Shown piece after piece: positions 27,197 to 38,766 of a DNA stretch of 64,000 nucleotides; the stretch's first letter is position 1, and every line of letters begins with the position of its first letter. The translations under genes were made by a program, and so were the position numbers. This DNA comes from Plasmopara viticola. Lineage: Eukaryota > Oomycota > Peronosporomycetes > Peronosporales > Peronosporaceae. The notes under the pieces were generated by a model. That model ran no database searches and had not been told where the DNA came from. It worked only from the letters and a program-made list of their open reading frames with translations. The DNA lies in NCBI GenBank assembly GCA_001695595.3, contig MBPM02000016.1, forward strand, positions 806,001-870,000. Direction: 5' to 3'.

Positions 27197-27667
27197 ATGA
27201 CCATTGGATCCCGCTAGCAAGTGGTACATTCTCCCACCAATGCTAACTCGGTCTGATCAGCGAGACTCACCCGCATGTGGAGCGGAGCTGTACAAGGCCC
27301 TCCTTACAATGTCTCAGATCCGAATGAGTGACTTGTACGCGACACTTGCCTCAAGCTGTCGCGAGTGTAGAGCTAGAATCCAAACTACCCAGCATACAAA
27401 ACGGATATCCACCACTCCACCAGAGTGAGGGTCAAAAGTCAGGGTGCAACTTCAACATCCATGTCCTTCCCGTATCTGGAACACTATAGGTTTCCGAATC
27501 ACCTTAAGCAATTTTATTTGCAGTGTTTTCTACACGTGTATTTAACATTTTGTATCACATTCTTGTTATTTTTTTTTAAAAAAAAATTGAGTCACTTTTT
27601 ACAATATTCCCTTTTCCAAATGAATATTTCTATAGCTAAGTTTTAAAAACAAAAACGTAAACTTTAT

Positions 27668-29131
27668 TTACGAAATATTAGCGGGCTTAAAAACATTAAA
27701 GCCGTCGCCAGCCGTGCTCATGAGCACACCAGGGCACTGCGGGTGGAAATGCAGCTCCTTGATGTCGGTCTGACCCTGATGAATGAACAAGAGCTGCGGT
27801 GGTAGGTCAAGCTTCTGGTCGTTTTTCTCACCCTGGACGGGCACAGCAGCCTCGGCATCTTCTTCGACGGACATATCCCAAATTGAGATCTGATTGTCGG
27901 CTCCTGAAACAGCAAGCACCGACTCATCGGTAGGATGCCACTCAATAGACGTAATTGGTGCCGTGTGATACCGAAAGTGCGCTACCGAGTTGTCGGCTTT
28001 GACATTTCGAAGGTCCCAAATCTTGAATGAACCGTCATCGGAGCCAGAAGCAAGTAAGTATCCAACGTTTCGGTTCCACGTGATCACGTTCACGTCATCG
28101 TCGTGAGCAGCTACGTCCAGCATACTACCAGCCTTTCGCCGAGTATCCCAAATACGCACGGAACGGTCGGACGAGCACGAAGCGAACACAGACGCCTCCG
28201 TGGGACTCCACTGCAAGTCCTCCACTGAGCCCTTGTGACCGGTGAACGGTACTTTGTCGACACTCCATGTGCCTTCCGAGTTCGACCAGAGGTAAATAAA
28301 CTTGCTACAATCGCCTGTGATTAGACGACCGGCTTCTACCGCAGACCAGTCCATAGCAAAGCCCTCGTCAGCGTGGCCCGAGAAAGTGTACACAGGCGTT
28401 TGCTTGGATGGAAGCGGAGCACTAGCCTTACTATCCAGTGACTCGAGCTGCTTGGAAATGTTCCAAAGGTGCACTTTTTTTCGATCAGACCAGGTGGCCA
28501 CAATGTTGGAGGACTGGGGCATGCATCGGATGCGATTGACACCTCCGGAATGCGGAATCGAACGTGTTTCAAGAACCGGGTCTCCCTCCGTCTCATCCAT
28601 TTCGTCTTCATCTTCGTCTTCCGAGTCTGAGTCTGAGGCGTCATGGTGCTTCGTCTTGTGCAGTTCCGACATCTTCATAACCGTGATCTGATTGTCATCG
28701 GCTTTAGACGCTTGCGTACCTGCCACCATATAAACAGTCATGGGAAAGCGCGAGCGCACTGCTCCGAGGTTATCACGCACAACATCGATGCTTAGCGCGG
28801 GCCACTCGGCCGTCATAGCATAGTACATATCGTAGGCGCTGCTATCATAATCGAGCACATCGTCTTCGTTTAATTTGTCGACACCGGGAACAAATACCTT
28901 CTTTGCTTTCGTCTGCTCATCGCCGTCCATGTCCATGTCCTTATCCGTAAAAGAAGCTTCACCGTCCACAACCTCCTCATCTCCATCGCTATCGACCATC
29001 TCCTCATCCTCCATGTCGTCACCAAACGGGTCTTCAAATGCTAGTTCTGCCTTATCATCGCGCTGTTGCGCAGTGTGACGCTTTGGGCCTTCCGGTAGAT
29101 TGGCAGCCGCTCGTTTCTTCTGCTGGTTCAT
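27668..29131 (-). CDS. GRWD1/Rrb1-like WD40 ribosome assembly protein
   Basis: Intronless 487-residue protein matching glutamate-rich WD-repeat protein 1 (yeast Rrb1), the nuclear chaperone of ribosomal protein uL3 in 60S assembly. The first ~85 residues are acidic (EDPFGDDMEDEEMVDSDGDE), the family's glutamate-rich arm. The conserved CAF1C/H4-binding-like segment follows (DYDSSAYDMYYAMTAEWPAL, then SIDVVRD, near 93-120). A second acidic insert near 165-190 is followed by WD repeats from about residue 210 (NIVATWSDRKKVHLW, GHADEGFAMDWS, GHKGSVEDLQWSPTEASVFA, DDDVNVITWN, HTAPITSIEWHPTDESVLA, QLLFIHQGQTDIKELHFHP). Length is the family norm (~450-510). The ATG at 29131 is the only sensible start. 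Reverse-strand Ser-rich ORFs here are shadows. Confidence 0.93.
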   Translation of the reverse strand: MNQQKKRAAANLPEGPKRHTAQQRDDKAELAFEDPFGDDMEDEEMVDSDGDEEVVDGEASFTDKDMDMDGDEQTKAKKVFVPGVDKLNEDDVLDYDSSAYDMYYAMTAEWPALSIDVVRDNLGAVRSRFPMTVYMVAGTQASKADDNQITVMKMSELHKTKHHDASDSDSEDEDEDEMDETEGDPVLETRSIPHSGGVNRIRCMPQSSNIVATWSDRKKVHLWNISKQLESLDSKASAPLPSKQTPVYTFSGHADEGFAMDWSAVEAGRLITGDCSKFIYLWSNSEGTWSVDKVPFTGHKGSVEDLQWSPTEASVFASCSSDRSVRIWDTRRKAGSMLDVAAHDDDVNVITWNRNVGYLLASGSDDGSFKIWDLRNVKADNSVAHFRYHTAPITSIEWHPTDESVLAVSGADNQISIWDMSVEEDAEAAVPVQGEKNDQKLDLPPQLLFIHQGQTDIKELHFHPQCPGVLMSTAGDGFNVFKPANIS

Positions 29132-30849
29132 GACGGGTGCGAGGTCGTACTACCAACCAACCTTTTTTCGTGACATGACCTATGAGTGTATATTTCAGCC
29201 AATCAAACGGTACAGCTTGACGCTGGTTTTACAAAATAGACTTATTTAGACACAAAAAACATTGGATATTACGTTTCTACCATATACCGATACTACTGGC
29301 TCTGTTAACGAGTAGCTACCGAAATGCCGAGTAAATTATATGAGTACTCGAAAATAGAAAACCATATAAATTGATTTAATTTTAGGTAAGCCATCGTCGA
29401 AATTAAAGCGCTATATAAGGTCGAATTTGTCGATCAACAGTACCGCTATCGCTTCTCGCCTTAACAGGCGCATCAATGCTGTACTTGACGAAGGAGAACG
29501 GCACATATCGAGTATACCTTTAGGTGATGGCGATGACCTCTTGTACGATGAAGTACTTTGGGGACTTTTTTAACTCGAAGAAGAAGAGTATTGCATCAGA
29601 GTGGAGCACTCAAAAGGCACGGGTGTTGTCAGCGAGAAATTGAAATAAAGGAGACAAAAAATTACAAATGGGTCTATGCTTCAACAAGATCAAAACTTCG
29701 TCAAGGCTTAAGGATTCATATGGAGCCAGTACATGTGGTTCCATTTGCCATTAGAGACTTAACTTCAGTTCAGACATTCGGATGAGAAAGCATAATCGAT
29801 GCATAGATTGCCAACGCTATTGACTTGGCGTGGAAAGAAATGAAAAGTTTATAGCACTTTTTTTATAGAACATGATGGGTCGGGCAGAAATTGCGAGTAT
29901 CTTCGTGCTAAATTCTCTTGTTCAGGAGCGCTTAGGATGGAGTCGATGCCAGGGTTACGGATGGTGATTAGAGTAATACATGTTTTTGTATCAGGCTCCG
30001 TCTTCCAGGCGTTTTAAGAGCCGACAAGGTGAACCCGTTAGCTACAAACCCGGTGATGGCGCTGCTGACCGACTTGACTGGACATTGGCTGCTCTTCCGG
30101 GTTTCCAAAAGAAGCAGCAATTACGTCATCTTCTGGGGATTACAAAATAGCAGGTGAAGCCTTTCTGGTGATGAGAACGCTACCACCGCAGTCGCCAACT
30201 GAACACTCTCTTCAAAACTTGCGACGCGACGCAAGATCACCCAATTATTGTCGTCTGCTTGCGAAGAAGTAAGTAGCGGTAGACTTGAAGCCATCGAACG
30301 ATACTTAGCGTGCTGGGTCCCGACACGCGTACTACGGCTCACTATGTCATCACTCGACGCAGAAAGGCCTCTCGCATTCTGGCAAGCCAGCGCTTGTATA
30401 TGTCAGTCGTTGGAGATATCACTAACGCATTCCATCGGTTCGTAAGCTCCTGGAATCGCGGGTGAGGCCTCTCACTGGTGTTGCGGCTGCTCTTGATTTT
30501 AATTCGTGCTTGCATGGAGGACCAAAGTTTGAGACAAACATGTCTTGGCAGTCCTCCTTATCGTTCCTAGCTCTGTACTGACTGAAGGCTGAATTCAGTG
30601 TGGCCACCAAAACCTTCCCATTGCCCCAACAAAGACTTGGCCAAACTGCATATCGGCGATTGCGCGCTTTCGGGTGGATTGCAGTCTGACGGCAACAAGT
30701 TGGCCATCGCACGCCAGCCTGCAAGCTGCATCTACAGTCAACAAATCACCCGTTGATAGTGAAGTCCACTTCTTCAACGCAGAGTGTGCGCCGTCAGCGA
30801 AGGAAATATGCTGTAAATTTAGCGCTGGGAGAATCTGATTGTTAAACTA
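29132..30849. other. Gene-free AT-rich region
   Basis: Promoter side of the GRWD1-like gene followed by mixed sequence with short frames on both strands (30121-30777). These carry no recognisable motif and probably belong to the decayed transposon whose transposase fragment follows. Confidence 0.35.
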
Positions 30850-31140
30850 CACTTACAAATAAACCGTTTTGGATTTCCTCTTTTTCACGTGGTGGGGGTC
30901 AGCCCGACAAGCCAAATTTTCACATTTGCTTACATACCCATGCTTGGAGAAAGAGCTGAGGACTACCTTTGGGCAATAACGCTCTTAAAGCAGACATGTG
31001 TGGACTTCTTGGTGTTTTCAATGACTTTTGTAATCGACAGGGAATTAGCTCTCATGAATGCTCTCTCTTTTCAGGCAAATAACCTCCTTTGTCGCAGGCA
31101 TATCAGTAAATATCCTTGCCAGGTAGCGCAGGACAATTGA
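30850..31140 (+). pseudogene. MULE transposase fragment
   Basis: Reads NRFGFPLFHVVGVSPTSQIF, then an FTFA block, then EDYLWAI and FVIDRELALMNALSFQANNL followed by LCRRHISKY. These are the conserved central blocks of Mutator-like element transposases: the T(G/S)QxFTFA strand, the TDRExALMNAI block containing the second catalytic Asp, and LLCRWHI. A frameshift just upstream (the YKTNRFG block is split) and the lack of the rest of the domain show it is dead. No inverted repeats were found around it. Confidence 0.75.
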
Positions 31141-32369
31141 ATCACTGGAGGCATTAAAAGACGAATTCGATTCGCATGGGTGGCTCATTCAACCTTCTCA
31201 AGAGACGAGAGCCATGCCACCGCCATCACCATCAATCACGGATACGCTGTATCAGATTCGAGAACAATATGGCAAGAGCCATATCACAAAAGGGTGATCC
31301 TCGAGCTCTTAGTAACCGTCATGGATGAAAACGCTTTTAATCTCACCAACGTACGAGGTCTTGAACGTCCTTCAGCATCGACTCAGCACAATCTTCAAAG
31401 TGTGAGGTGGTTGAGGCGTGCCCTCAATCCCAAAGACGATGCAGAAGCTGTGGACAGGTGGGACACAACAGAAGATGGTGCAATAAACCTGTTGATTTCA
31501 ACAATGTTGCCGATGCGGCTAATGTAGAGATCAACCTCGACGCTGTGGGTACTGTCGATGATTGAATACACTCTGCTTGGTCTTCTTGTATTCGGTTTTG
31601 CTTGAAGACAATCGTTTCCTACCCCGGTAAAAATAAAAAATTGCTTCATTTCCATCTCCATCTAGCGGGAACTTTTATATCATGTAGAAGAGCAGCTGCA
31701 GCAAAAGATCATAATCTACGGCTTGATTCTGGTGTAAGGCATTTTGCTGCTCTATATACGAAGACAATAGTATCTATTTGACATCGTCGTTTATAACCCT
31801 CAATGCGGCTTGCAACGTATCAACCATAGCAGCTATAGACAGAAACAAAAAATATTTTGCTCTGAAGCCGGTAATGCGTCATCATTCATTGTACCTTCTC
31901 CAAAGCAGGTTGCTACGTGCATACCAAATGCCTCTTCATCGGCAAACCTTGATCCATCACATAAAGGAATTCAAGGACTATCTTTCAGAAGCTTGCGTTC
32001 AACAATTGACCACATGTTCCACTTTTTATACATCCACTGCGTGACTCGTTCACGAAAGGAAACGGAGTGATGTTGTCGCTTTCAATCAACACAAGTACAT
32101 CCTCAAGAAATAGCGTCGTGACAGGAAAGTGGGAGCCACCCACCAACTGTAGTACTGGCGCTTAAGAAACTGGTTGTAAGTATCGAAAAAGCTTTTCCAC
32201 TTGGATTGTTGCACTCATGAAAACCATCTTCCGATTCGGTATTTGCAAAATAACTGACGTCTTGACCAAAAGGAGTACACAGTCAGTATCTTCTAAAGGT
32301 CAGTAATAAGGGACACTAAAGCAAGTGTTATGAAGGATCTAGTTGTGCTTTATGGTTTTAAAATTTTAT
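31141..32369. other. Probable remainder of a decayed transposon
   Basis: Open frames 31180-31527 and 31778-32070 follow the MULE fragment on the same strand, but I cannot match them to transposase C-terminal blocks. No inverted repeat found. Confidence 0.3.
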
Positions 32370-32640
32370 TGAGCGATCTTTGCTCGTAGACCTGAATATC
32401 AAAATATGGCCTATTATGGAAAAATCATGTTTGATACACTATTTGGTGTGCCATGAACTCACTCTCGCCAATAGGCTAGAGCACTTCTGGCACGGAAAAT
32501 TAAATAAGTCGGTTTATGTTCTAATCATCACTATGTCCGAAATGAACACTTACAAGCTCGTAGCCGAGTGTCCCAAGCGGTATCGCGAGCAGAGTTTCCT
32601 GTGACACGAGATCCACTAAATAGTGCTATACAGAGACCGC
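32370..32640. repeat. Dispersed degenerate repeat family, copy A
   Basis: Shares, with gaps, a recurring block with copies at 33480, 58490 and 59480: an ACCT-A-CAA--TATGGCCT start, then GCCATGAACTCACTCTCGCC and GCTAGAGCACTTCTGGCACG, followed by GAAAATT. Identity is moderate. It contains a 74-codon open frame of unknown kind. Confidence 0.45.
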
Positions 32641-33479
32641 GTCAAGGCTTGTTTTAGACCAAGGTCGTATGTGTAAGATCCGATCACTGCGCTTGAAGCG
32701 CGTTTTTACGCTTTCTGTTCAGTTGCCAAGTATAACGAACTCGTGAACCTCGTTCAGAAGCTTGAAAATTTGCAGGCTAAGAGAGATAGCCACCGTCATT
32801 TATATTAAAAGTTCTTTGCATGTCACAAGTGGGCGCAACTCAAATATAAGTACTCTGTGTTCAGTCGTCTGTGATTGAAGAAGTTCCTTAAATGATGTTA
32901 AAGGCCAAGTTTGACTTTTAGGTGGAGAAGAAGCACAACAATCGAGTCTGATCTTTGCTGCGTTAAATTTTGCTATGCTGAAAGCACATCTTTGTCCGTC
33001 GATGCTTTATCGTTGGCGAAACCTTCAAAATCGCTTCCTGCATTAAGTGCGTCAAGGTCCAGGAAGCCAAAAACACACAGTCTACCAGCCTTTTTTCTGG
33101 CATGCAGCATCGAAACAATTAGGCTCAGTTGACGCTGGCAGTCGATTGAAAAAGTTGAGCATTGCTGAGCAACAAGGACGATTTTATAGTCAACAGATCA
33201 AAGTCCATTCATCCTCTCGGTCCATCACACAAGTTATGCTGTCAAATCTTGATTTCGGATTGGTGAGGCAGCCACGGTGATATTAGAAATCCATAAACGA
33301 CATTTTTAAATCTGGAGCCTCAGACAATCGCAACCAGATTTCCATTATTATTTAAAAATAGCTGTATTTAAAGCACTTTCTGCACATGACGTCGACATAG
33401 TCACTTTTTTCTAAGCGCCAGTAACGAGGGCAACTAAAGTATCCGGGTGATTTATAACCTCTAATTGCATCGAGCGTTG

Positions 33480-33730
33480 TCTATCTTGGACCTATATTCA
33501 AGGTATCGCCTCAATCTTGAGTAAAACATGGCCGGAACACCGTGTGATGGGCCATGTATTCTTTTCCATTAAGGCTAAAGCGGTTTTGTCACAAAATGCA
33601 AAACAAATCTTGCAGTTTGTTGAGCTTAAGATGGTCGCTTTTGAAGTGAAAAATCACGGATCCTAAGAGATACATTTGAAAAGAGAATGCGGTCGCACGA
33701 AAATCACCAAGCGGTGCTCGATAGACCCAG
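33480..33730. repeat. Dispersed degenerate repeat family, copy B
   Basis: Begins GGACCTATATTCAAGGTATC, then GCCTCA, a GGAACACCGTGTGAT block, GGCCAT and GCTAAAGCGGTTTTGTCACA. It aligns best with copy C at 58490. The preceding ~100 bp (ACATGACGTCGACATAGTCA and the CTAAGCGCCAGTAACGAGG block) also matches the flank of copy D. Confidence 0.5.
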
Positions 33731-34199
33731 CACTTGTTACATGACAGAAGAACATAGCTGTTTTAGACCTAAAGGTATGTGCAAGGTATATCGCTGCGCG
33801 TGGAGCGTGAGGTCACGCGTTCTATTCATTTGCCAAAAATGAACTGGTGGACGTCGTTCAGGAGCTACAAACTCTGCCGACTAGAAAAAATGGCTACCCT
33901 CTTTTACGAGATTAAGCATTTACAGGCTTCAAGCGGGCGGTAATCCGAACAGAAGTAGTCTGTAACATGCGCCTTCGATTGATAAAGCCTCTACATTGAC
34001 TTTAAATGCCGAGTCTAAGTTTCACGTCAAGCGAATAGGGAAGGCTTACACAGGTAGGTCAAGTTGTACAGTGATGGTTTGATGGTGAAGAAATTTCTCG
34101 TATTTAAATAAGTAAAGCATCACATTTATAGGGAACCGCTAACTAGCCCCCCCCTCAATCTTCCTTTGTGTCCACCACACCACTTAAACTAGACGATCG

Positions 34200-34783
34200 G
34201 TATGCGTGGAGCTCTTGAACGTGTACGACGCATAGTAGGTGCTATCGCGCGAACATCGTCTTCAACGTCGGATGCAAATGCTAATATTGCTCGCTGTACA
34301 GGAAGTCTCTTCGCCGTGAGCTCAATACGTTTGCAGCAACGGCAAAGGTTGAAATTACAACAGACGAACCATCTAGTGACGATATGGTGCGTCTGCTAGT
34401 TACTAATGCTTAGGCTTGACAAGTAAGGTCTAAATTTGATTATCGTGCGACTATACAGTTTTGTCTGCACAAGACGACATCGAAGCATTTTGAGATTGCA
34501 TTGCGTAACACTGCGGAGAAGAAAAAGGAGCGTGTTGTAGCTGCAATACAGCTACGTCGGCCTTCTTATAATGAGGAGATAGCAAAGTTTTGGCGCAACA
34601 AAAACCACAAGTTTTGCCGGGAGCAGTGAAAATAGCGAATACGGGCCAATGATCGTCAGTGTGAGCAACGACCTCACCGACCTTCCAAGGTGCGTATGTG
34701 AGCTGAATTTATATAATTAAATGCTATTGATGTCTATTGTGTCTGAGCTGTCCTTACGTGATACGTCTGAAAAATAACGCTAC
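34200..34783. other. Unassigned coding-like debris upstream of the helicase pseudogene
   Basis: An ATG at 34202 opens a 65-codon Arg/Ser-rich frame, and further short open blocks follow with basic composition. Could be the ruined 5' part of the DExH helicase gene or an unrelated transposon. Confidence 0.25.
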
Positions 34784-35695
34784 ATGCAATTTGATCAATT
34801 ATTGGCAAAGAAAGTTGATGATTTGGACCAGCTTCGCAAACTAATATCGAAGAAAGTTGATGGTTTGAACCAGCTTTGCAAACTAAATATCGACTTACAG
34901 TCTGGCGGCTGCTGTTGGTATGTGGGTTACTTGCTGAAAAATGAGTACACTTTTCGCGATTTACTGATCCAAGCTATGACTTTTTGCGGTGTAGAGAAAT
35001 ATACCGTCAAGAAAGGATCGGCGAGAGGCTATGTTGTTGCGAAAGCGTGAAGCGTACGTAGGACTACTTCAACGGCAATATTACATTAAAGATTTGCAAT
35101 GCAAAAAAACTTGCGAGTTTGCACATATGAAAGCTGATAATTCGCGACAGAAGATCATTGTTCTAAGAAGCAGGTATACGTTACAACGATCGGCATGAAC
35201 GAGATAACAATCAGCTGGTAGTACTATCAGGTGATACCGTATGCGATAAGTTGACTCAAATCTCGCACTTTTTACTTGATGACGTGTTGGCACGAGAACT
35301 TGAAGAGAAGACGAGGATCATTCGCACTCAGCCACGACGGATAAGCGCTATTCTGCTTGCGGAACGGGTTGCATGTGAAGCCATTGAACAGGACTCAAAA
35401 GAAGCGGGTCATGCTATTCGATTTGACTCTTTCTTCCATAAAAAGCGATCCAAGCTGATTTTCTGTACCACGGGAACGCAGCTCAAAATCACCCACTCGC
35501 TCGAGATGTTTCCCATATTATTCTCGATGGAGTGCGCGAGCGAGAGCAATTCACAGGTTTTCTCACTGTCGTGTGCTCAAAGAGCTTCAGTATTTGGCTA
35601 TCTATCTTAAGCATCGGAGATCTGATCGTAGTCACCTGAAGCTGCAATTTATAAGAGTGTCAACAATGTATTATTGAGACCCTTTATAGGCGCCC
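34784..35695 (+). pseudogene. Decayed DExH-box (DHX29/36/57-type) helicase
   Basis: Between about 35170 and 35690 the plus strand shows, across several frames, the ordered motifs of DHX-type RNA helicases. A ruined motif I reads QLVVLSGDTVCDKLTQ, in place of SGETGCGKTTQ. An intact motif Ia reads RTQPRRISAILLAERVA. FCTTG follows KKRSKLI. A ruined motif II reads SHIILDGVRERE, in place of SHIIVDEVHERD. A LKHR...LK..-like block then follows. The Walker lysine region and the DEVH core are both mutated and at least two frameshifts are needed, so it cannot be functional. The upstream frame 34784-35050 contains a ~16-residue internal duplication (KKVDDLDQLRKLI / KKVDGLNQLCKLN) and may be the remnant of its N-terminal region; that link is a guess. 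Downstream helicase domain 2 was not found. Confidence 0.7.
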
Positions 35696-38600
35696 CAATA
35701 ACTAGCGATAAAGGTTTCACACAGAATGATTAGTGTCATGCATTATGGGCTGTGTTAATTCAGTCGTAAGCTCCATTATTAAGTTCACTAGAATTTAAGT
35801 CTACCAGCTGGCACCTTCGCGTCAACTGAGTGTTGATGTTTTCTTGCTGCGTGCAAGATGAATAGTTGATAGACCGTAGGCTCGGACTTTCTAAATCTTG
35901 ACACGGGAGCGCTTCAGTCGCAAAGGGCGAGTATCACCCTAAATCGACCAGATGTGCTGACCAGCAAGTCTACAATTGTTGTAGAATAGCGTAGATCCAT
36001 TAGAACAAGACCACTCAGCAGGCTTTTTCTCTGATGAGACTTGAATTTGACATGCTGATGCCGCTTCTACAAACTTTCAAACACGAATAGATAAACTTGA
36101 AATACATCCATTCGAGTTGGAGCTGCTCATAGCTTGTGACGGTTACTATTCCGTAAGAGGATTACCATCATTTTGGTCGGCAAGGCTCGTAGCTGAGGGG
36201 TTAGAGCTACAAGCTGCATCTTGCTTGAGAGACAGCCAAAAAAGGCACAAAACGCAAGGTGACGGGGCTTGTCTTCTCTGCAAAGGCTTTAAGTCAGCTG
36301 GCGTGTAGCAAATGCTCCGTCCGACAAACATCGCTTGGATCTTTCCGTACCACACTTCACGTTTTCAACAGGAAGTACTTGGAAGTACATCATCCGTGTT
36401 CACATTGACACGACCAGTCTGACGGTCGCGTTCCTCGTGTGTTTCTGGAGACTGTAAGAATGACATTAAGAAAATAACTCTAAGATTTACTGAAATGGAA
36501 CGGGAAAGGCTCGCAGATCCAAATTTATTAAGCAATCTAGTTCCATCGGTTTTTAGCTATGCTGATGAGAGCAGAAAATTTTTTGAGCTGCTGGTCAGCA
36601 CATGCTGCTTCATCTGAGGTGACACCCACCATTTGCGGCTGAAATGCCCGTGTACCAAGCGCACCAAGAATTAGACAGCCAGTATTGTAGTCGTCTGGTA
36701 TGCCGCGGGAAAACAACAACATCTAATCGATACGCGAGAATCAATCATAAAAGGTCCCTTTTTGGGGGCAGTAAATCGGTTTTAATGATCGGTGGGACTT
36801 AGTCTTGACAAGCATTGTGGACTATAATACATATCCGTGGAAAGGTTTCGGACCACATACATCGACACCGGAGCGTCGAGCAATCATGATTGACACTCCA
36901 TTATAAAGACGGTTAATCGAATTTTGAGTCCTTTTAAGCGCTCGCCATCAATTTGAACACGCTTTGCTCACATCAGTACATAGTAATAAAGACGTAGTTC
37001 TGAGCCAGTTCAGATTGAGCCAAGCGCTATCTGATCCTGGACCAGAATACAAGGTATAATCACAGCATGAGCAAAGTGCTTCATATCAGACCATACTTTT
37101 TCTGCAAGAAAGAAGAAGAAATGATTTTGGGGCATCACATATTATAGGCAGCTTTGACTCAGACAAGAGTATTCCTGTTTATATTTGTTCTCGCTCGAGG
37201 TAGCTGGAAACAGATCTTTTAAACGAATCCAAGGTGACACAAATAGGGGAAGGCTGCCAGAGACAAATCATGTTGAAAAAGCTCGATTCTAGGGAATATA
37301 GGTAGCATATCCAACACGGTCAACCAGTCGACTGACATGCTGCGGGAACAACGACACTCAGTATACGCGCGACCGCCAATATGAAAAAACAAAGCCCTAT
37401 TGAGCAGTAAAAAAGTCGATTGATAAGCAGAATTTAGGCTCGACAGGCTCGTCATCAATGATCCAGACCGTGATGGCAAATTGACTTGTTTATTGCTGAG
37501 AAACTTTGGGATTATAAGTAAACTATGGAGGATCCTGAAGAATACCGGGACGTAAAGCAATTCCGATTGACGGATGCTCTATTGCCTAAGGGAGGTAGTA
37601 TTAATACTGTGGGTCTTCAAGCAAATAACCATTTGTACTAAGTGCTCGTAATAAATAATTTTCCGGTTGATCAAAAGGCAATTATTTCTGTTTTGATAGT
37701 GACAAGCGCTGCAAATGTATTCAAAGTTCGGTTTCAACGTAGGTGTATCATATATGGAGCGCCGTTTGGAAAGCCATGACGCATATATGCTAGGAAACAA
37801 AGTATTTTCAGCGCTGAGGGTTGACCGATAGCACGCAGCGAGTTCTATGTCTTACAAGCGGCGTCTTGTGGTTTTTGCCGCACTACACTGTTCAGCAAAA
37901 AGTGTATAAGTTCCTTGTCCTTGTCACCATTTGGTCCATCTCGATCGTGCCGATGTTACGACCACATTAATTGACTCAGTCAAATTGTCGCGCCAAAATT
38001 GCGTATCTAGCCTAGCAAAAGCGGGTTGTGGCGAATAATGTGGCGGTCTGGCCATGCTGTACCCATGACAAGGCCAATCCTTGCATTCCGGCCCAAGCAG
38101 TCACCAGGCATCAAAAAGACTTTGGCTATGTTACTGCTATGTTTCTCGAACAGCTAAGGCATTTGGCCACGCGATGAAGCGTCGATCGAATAGTATTCGG
38201 CTCTTCTATGTTACTAATCATGTTCGGTAAACAAACTTATACATCGAGTTCTATTACTACCATTGCTGAAATATTTGTAAGAAATCAAAACGGACCTCAG
38301 TCAATACAATACAAATATACTGTGTGAGAGCGTCCGAATACTACTCTTCATGATTGACGTGAGGCGGCAGCTTAAAGACTAGCTCTTTAATTCAGTAGTT
38401 ATGTTTTGTTATAGTACTATCTATGCACAAAACTCAGCTGTACTCAAAGCCCAAATGTAGATCATATACTCCACGGGCTGTCGCTGGATGATGTGCGCTT
38501 CGCAAGTCCTCGAGAGTTACTTGCATTCTCGAAGATAAGCATATCCTTCCTCCCTCCGTTATACCCACACCCAACTTGCGTCAAGAGTAATTGCGTGATG

Positions 38601-38766
38601 TGGGTCATAAGAAAGACCAGGAGGCCGCTCGTCGCTACTAGTGAAGTGTGAAGGATAAAACGTTGCTCGCATCGCAAGCTCTGTTACTATGACGCCTTGC
38701 GGGTTGTCACGACTTTAGGCGAGATAAAGTTCCCGGGTGTACGGTACTTGATCTAAAAAAGCATCT
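35696..38766. other. Gene-free region with decayed mobile sequence
   Basis: No supported gene. A fragment near 36165-36210 reads WSARLVAEGLELQ, loosely like the KARLVAKGF block of copia reverse transcriptases. The segment near 36580-36690 (TGCTTCATCTGAGGTGACAC then CATTTGCGGCTGAAATGCCC) recurs in degraded form near 59130-59190. Nothing seen in 37560-38460. Confidence 0.35.

Noticed and set aside
28302..29078. Ser-rich plus-strand ORFs over the GRWD1 gene
   Set aside because: Reverse complement of the acidic (Asp/Glu) codons of the real gene.
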